Assembly (NCBI GenBank): GCA_028023455.1
Contig: JAQFVV010012394.1
Location: 27,043,053-27,107,052, forward strand
Reading direction: 5' to 3'
Length of the DNA: 64,000 nucleotides
From: Epiperipatus broadwayi
Taxonomy: Eukaryota; Onychophora; Udeonychophora; Euonychophora; Peripatidae
This document shows positions 59,800 to 64,000 of the stretch, piece by piece (the first letter of the stretch is position 1; each line of letters starts with the position of its first letter). The notes beneath the pieces were generated by a model. That model was not told where the DNA came from. It worked only from the letters and a program-made list of their open reading frames with translations, and did not search any database. The translations under genes and the position numbers were made by a program.

Positions 59800-61250
59800 A
59801 TTAAAAAGTTCTGTAACAATGGCATTTTAATCTGAAAGTGAGATAAATTATATATATATTTTTTACTTTCTTCATAGCTACCTATATAAAATTATCCAGT
59901 CCCTTTGCAATGCATGTGTGCAACTTTTTATTAAATAATTATTGATTTTTTAAATGTGAAAAGCAAGTGAAATATTTTTTTATTATCTCAAAAAGTAATG
60001 TGATTATCTTGTTGGTTTCAGGCATTTGATTATTCATTACTTTTAAATATTCAATTATAGCCAGTTTTTAAAATAATTTGAAAGTTTTTATTATTATATA
60101 ATCCCTGCAAAATAACACCAAACAGAAATGTGTACAGAGGAGACAGCAGGCAGTATTTTTTTTTTTTTGAAAAAGACACAAGAAAAAAAAAATCATTTAA
60201 TCTTTTCCTGCTGAATAAAATCTTATCAGTGAATTTTATGTATACAAAAATGTTTTGTGAAAAGAAAAATTAAGTTATGAAATGTGTGATAATATTGAAA
60301 GATCAATGATTTGATTATTCAGCTTTTCATTTTTATATGTTAAAATGTTGATGAATGTTTGCTATATGATGCATTCAAATAAAATATAGATTTCTATAAA
60401 TTGTCTTTGCTACTGGTAACTTTGATCACCCAGACAAAATTATAAAAAGATTTTTCACATTTTTACCATTTTCAGTCTTTATTTATTTCAATATAAAATT
60501 TTCCATTCATTTTAAAATAAAATTAATGAGAAAGTGTAGTAAATTAAATACATGTATTTACTGGGTCTAACTGATATGGAATGGCATGCTTTATTTTTTA
60601 TCTCGGAACAATGGTTGTATTTAAATATGATTTCGGTATTTGTAGTGGAAAATAAAAATAAAATAACTTCAATGGTGATTGTTTTTAAAAAAAAGGATTT
60701 ATTGTAGTTGATCTTTCAGAAAAGATTAAATGGTGAATGTTATGTAACTTTATCAAATTAGGCAGAGGAAGAATGTGTGTGTGTGTGTTGGGGGGGGGGG
60801 GAATCTTTAAATAAGCTAATTTATATTTTACATCAGGAAATTAAGAGGAAAAAATTGGATAGATATTATTATTACTTTTTTTGACTGTTATGGTATAAAA
60901 ATGTTAAATAAAATGTTAAATTTACATTTAATAAAGCCAGGGATATGTGAATGTAATTGATAATTATTCATTTTTTTGATTTTAATTTTATAGCCTTCTA
61001 TATTGATATTAAGAGCAAACATATTTTAAACATAAACAATTATATAATCAATACATCAATTATATCATGAATCGGCTGAAATGCCCTCTTTCAGCTCATT
61101 TATAAAAGTAAGATATTAAATATTACATATAATAGATTGTTCTTATTTTTCAGGAAGGTTTTTCGTCAGTAATGTCACATTTTAAACATAACTGTCCAAA
61201 AGTCAAGTTAGACTTGAATCTTATATATATTAAGTAGATTTTATATAGGG
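59800..61250. other. AT-rich intron, no feature recognised
   Basis: Only low-complexity tracts: A/T homopolymers and a (TG)n followed by G12 at about 60775-60801. Confidence 0.5.
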
Positions 61251-61418
61251 GATTTGAACAAAGACTTTCAAGCTCTCTTCAGCTACTTACTCTATCTCAT
61301 ACATGTGATATGTATGTGAAAAAAATAAATGATCTTCAATATATGTATTTCATGCTGAACCAGCATTCATCAGTTGGTCCAGATCATCTCCCACCTACAT
61401 ATATGATCAGTGCTATTT
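61250..61418 (-). repeat. R1 dispersed repeat, inverted partner
   Basis: On the minus strand it reads GGACCAACTGATGAATGCTG and GGTTCAGCATGAAATACATA, as in the R1 copies at the window start, and ends TTTGTTCAAATCCCC. It abuts the plus copy that follows. Confidence 0.7.
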
Positions 61419-61685
61419 ATTGATAGCTAAAGAGTTTGAGGGTGGAGTAGATTGAAGCCTGCCCATTAAAGTTTGAATATTTGTTATCTTAATATAAACA
61501 GAGGACTGATTATATATTTGTGGGAGATGATGAGCTAGACCAACTGATAAGTACTGGTTCAGCATGAAATACATATGTTGGATATTAATTTTTTCGCATG
61601 TGTGTAGTCATATGTTTTGGTTGTGTGAGATAGAGTGGATAGCAGAAGCGAGCTTGAAAATCTGTGTTCAAATCCCTTAAACTCC
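61419..61685 (+). repeat. R1 dispersed repeat, plus copy
   Basis: GAGGGTGGAGTAGATTGAAG, TAGACCAACTGATAAGTACT and GGTTCAGCATGAAATACATA, ending TGTGTTCAAATCCCTT. With its inverted neighbour it repeats the head-to-head layout at 1-238. Confidence 0.7.
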
Positions 61686-61689
61686 AAGT

Positions 61690-62735
61690 ATATGAATTAT
61701 GCTTGTATTTAAAAAATATAAGATTTTACTAAATTAATGTTTTTTGCAGTTAATGTATATTAATGTCTAACATTCTATTTTCACAATTAGTTCTAGATGA
61801 TGCATAAATGTTTTATTTCATTATATTTTGTTATTTAATACAAGGACAAGAAGTATCGTAGCAAAAACTGTTATGGCCAGGTAATAAAATATTGGATTAC
61901 TATTTTTGCTTTCCATGTACACCTAACTAAAACTATTATAACTTCTCATATATCAAATAATTATTCAATTAAGGGAAATAAATGTTCTTTGTGAAAAATA
62001 AATTAAAATTACATATTTTGTTTATATTTGTACAATCTGATTAATATCATCATTGCTACCTTCCTCAAAATGCATTTATATTCAGAGCAATGATTCAGAA
62101 ATCAACATATGGACCTGCATTTTGCATGCTGAAATAATGAAGAATGTTGGACCAGAATTTATTTATCAAGATATTTTTAATTATGTTTTAGTCAGGCAAG
62201 ATTTGTGTTTTAATAAGTAATACTAAAGATTTTTATTCATCTTATTAATACAATCCACATGATTAAATCGAAGATTCTATGATTATTATGTTGGAAGAAA
62301 GATGAAAAATAAGAGTTTTTGAGGTTAAGAGTTCTAAAAGAGATATTAAGATGGCAGAAATACAAATAAAATTATTACCAACTTCACTGTTTAAAAATTA
62401 CTTTAAAACTTTATAAATCTTAATTATCTTTTATTGAAAATTTAAGTCCTAAATAAGAAAACCACTACTTATCATGTGGTAATGTGAAGAGTTTCCAAGA
62501 ATAACAGATCCATTATCACTGAAGAAATGAATTTTTGAATAAGATATTCTAAAAAGATAAATATATTATACTTTTTAATAATAAAACATTTTGTAATTAT
62601 TATTTTATATATATATATATAAAAGAACCTTGTGGAATTATAATTAATATGTACATTTGTTTATGACAACTTAAGTTTTAACCCAGGCAAAATCTTTGAA
62701 ATTTTAAGTAGTTAACATTTTTCAACACAAAGTTA
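61690..62735. other. AT-rich intron, no feature recognised
   Basis: No exon-like sequence or repeat copy was seen. Confidence 0.45.
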
Positions 62736-62739
62736 GCCT

Positions 62740-64000
62740 CCCACTTAACTATTTTTTTAGAAATTCACACTTTTTCCCCTTTCAACTAGATTCCAGAAAT
62801 TTTCTTCTGAGATTTCAATGTAATGTAGTTTGAAATTATAAAATATCTTTGAAGTAAAGGATTTATAAAAAAGAAAGCCATGGTTTAAAAAATAACTAAT
62901 TGTTAAGATCTATTTTCAAACTGTTCTAAAATAATTTTTCAAGATAATTGATGATAGATTAAAATTATCCCCAGTCACCCTTACTACTCTTGGAAAATGT
63001 GCCAGGGAATTTTTTTTTCCATCTTAGATATCCCAAATGGTATTTTAACTTTAAATGATTTTATAAACGAATCATTTCAGCTATTCTTTATTTAAATTGT
63101 TTAATTTTTTAAAAGTATCCATCAGAGAAGTTAAGTTCATCAATCATTAAATGTCATTCAACTGTGTAAATGTTTGTTTTTTTTTGAATTAAGAAAATTT
63201 TTAATTGCCCAAGAGCTTTGCCTTCAGTCAACCATCTTTTATTTGTGTAGAATAAGATTTAGTAGGATTTTAAACATTTGATGTGATAATTTGCTCTAGT
63301 GCTTTTATTATTTTAATAATGACCTTCACGATCTGTTCATATGATAAAATGTTGATGCACAATGTATTTTTGCTGGGTAATATTAGTAATAAGCTGTAAA
63401 GTTACGTTTTTCCCAATAGGAAATAAATCTGTTGTTAAAACCCTTTGTTGCTGTCTTGCCATCAGTAACTATTGCTGTTATCTTATGCATAGAGATGTCA
63501 ATTTCTGGCATATAATTTTTAAATATATTGTAAATATCTTCACTCTTTGTCCACTTTTGCATTGGCAAAATTATTAATAATTCTTTTATACTGAAATAAT
63601 TGAATGTGATTCTTGCAATAAGCTATTAACTGCACTCTATTGGATTTTCTCAGCTAATTGTACCAAGCATCATTCATGTATCTTCAGATTTTTTTTTTAG
63701 TTAGCTTGTCAAATCAGTTGAAATTGTTTGACTTTTTACCTGTAATAATATTATTGGACAATTGCAAATTTTGCATGGTTGAAATAATTTCTTGTTGTTC
63801 AAAAATCCTTTAAACAGCCAATGGGCTGCAAATAGGAACACTTCTTAAATTAATACAGTGGTGGTAAAAGGCTTCTTTTTGTCAATATATGAGAAATTTT
63901 AAAAGAAGTAATAGTAGCATTTTTATTTGTATTTGTGTATCAAACAGAAAGATTGCTGAGTAGTCTATATTGATTTTAGTAGCCAAATTTTTCTAACTTC
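62740..64000 (-). pseudogene. Decayed hAT transposase (ZBED5/GTF2IRD2-like), partial
   Basis: The minus-strand translation contains MPMQKWTKSEDIYNIFKNYM followed by ITAIVTDGKTATKGF. This matches the conserved hAT segment in which a (T/S)xxEDIFN motif precedes the second catalytic aspartate in xTDGAxxMxG. Farther on, after stops and frameshifts, come NKRWLTEGKALGQL (compare VRWLSRGKVL.RL) and MDTFKKLNNLN (compare LADIFSKLNELN), in the right order and spacing. The element begins beyond the window's right edge and ends near 62.75 kb. Multiple stops make it inactive. It is the same broad transposase group as the relic at 16156, not demonstrably the same family. Confidence 0.75.

Larger units (their letters stand above)
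22400..59800 (+). repeat. Large diverged tandem array with snoRNA-like cores (higher-order repeat)
   Basis: About 37 kb of co-linear repeats. At the flanks, basic units of about 1.2-1.6 kb (cores at 22555, 24784, 26000, 27592, 28970) are heavily diverged. From about 31 to 57 kb they are organised as a higher-order unit carrying cores A, B and C in order. Successive A cores have box C at 33024, 35742, 39092, 42329, 45592, 49698 and 54156, so clean spacing is about 3.24-3.35 kb and departures are explained by deletions and insertions. The right end decays through a degenerate core at 57857 to a last recognisable segment at 59225-59740 (compare 24000-24450). All units have the same orientation. 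The array sits wholly inside the apparent CCT3 intron. Confidence 0.9.

Noticed and set aside
63362-63577. Plus-strand 71-codon open frame at the right end
   Set aside because: It is the antisense of the hAT transposase remnant, whose minus-strand translation matches a known domain.
1-64000. CRISPR arrays, bacterial operons, rRNA and tRNA genes
   Set aside because: Nothing matching. Repeat spacing is irregular, the exons are spliced, and the tRNA-like motifs lack complete cloverleaf potential.

Overview
The window is 64 kb of very AT-rich animal DNA, almost all non-coding. It has short spliced exons, fragments of an RTE-type LINE, hAT-type transposon pieces with a BED zinc finger, mariner-like debris and tRNA-derived SINE-like copies. 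This suggests a metazoan, probably an invertebrate; the species cannot be fixed from the sequence. Only one cellular protein-coding gene is recognised: the first two coding exons of CCT3 (TCP-1 gamma, a subunit of the CCT/TRiC chaperonin) on the plus strand at 20564-20742. No third exon was found by eye, so intron 2 appears to run at least 43 kb, to the end of the window.

Region 1-20 kb, upstream of CCT3, is a transposon graveyard. It holds a dispersed repeat present in inverted pairs, a large TATC/TACC microsatellite, SINE-like copies, mariner, RTE and hAT pieces, and several fold-back elements. One small hAT deletion derivative (16156-16656) has intact ends and a clean 8-bp target duplication. 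Two fold-back retroposon-like elements are nested side by side at about 15.03-15.91 kb.

Region 22.4-59.8 kb, inside the apparent CCT3 intron, is the main find. It is a long, diverged tandem array whose most conserved block has the layout of a box C/D snoRNA: a terminal stem, box C (RTGATGA), a guide, a D'-like CTGG, box C' (GTGATGA), box D (CTGA) and the other half of the stem, in about 102 nt. In the middle of the array the basic repeats form a higher-order unit of about 3.25 kb with three snoRNA-like cores: A, mostly with intact boxes, and B and C, decayed. Six A copies and one outlying copy at 22.56 kb keep all boxes. The A guide can pair over 13-14 nt with a highly conserved stretch of 18S rRNA. 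Snapshots of decay, deletion and transposon insertion mark the array's history, including a 1,007-bp inverted-repeat transposon with an 8-bp target duplication and empty sites in sister units.

Region 59.8-64 kb returns to ordinary AT-rich intron with another inverted pair of the first repeat family and, at the very end on the minus strand, a decayed hAT transposase.

Working model (inference): CCT3 is a housekeeping host gene whose intron carries a locally amplified family of C/D snoRNAs, released from the spliced intron. All function here is predicted from sequence; expression was not tested.
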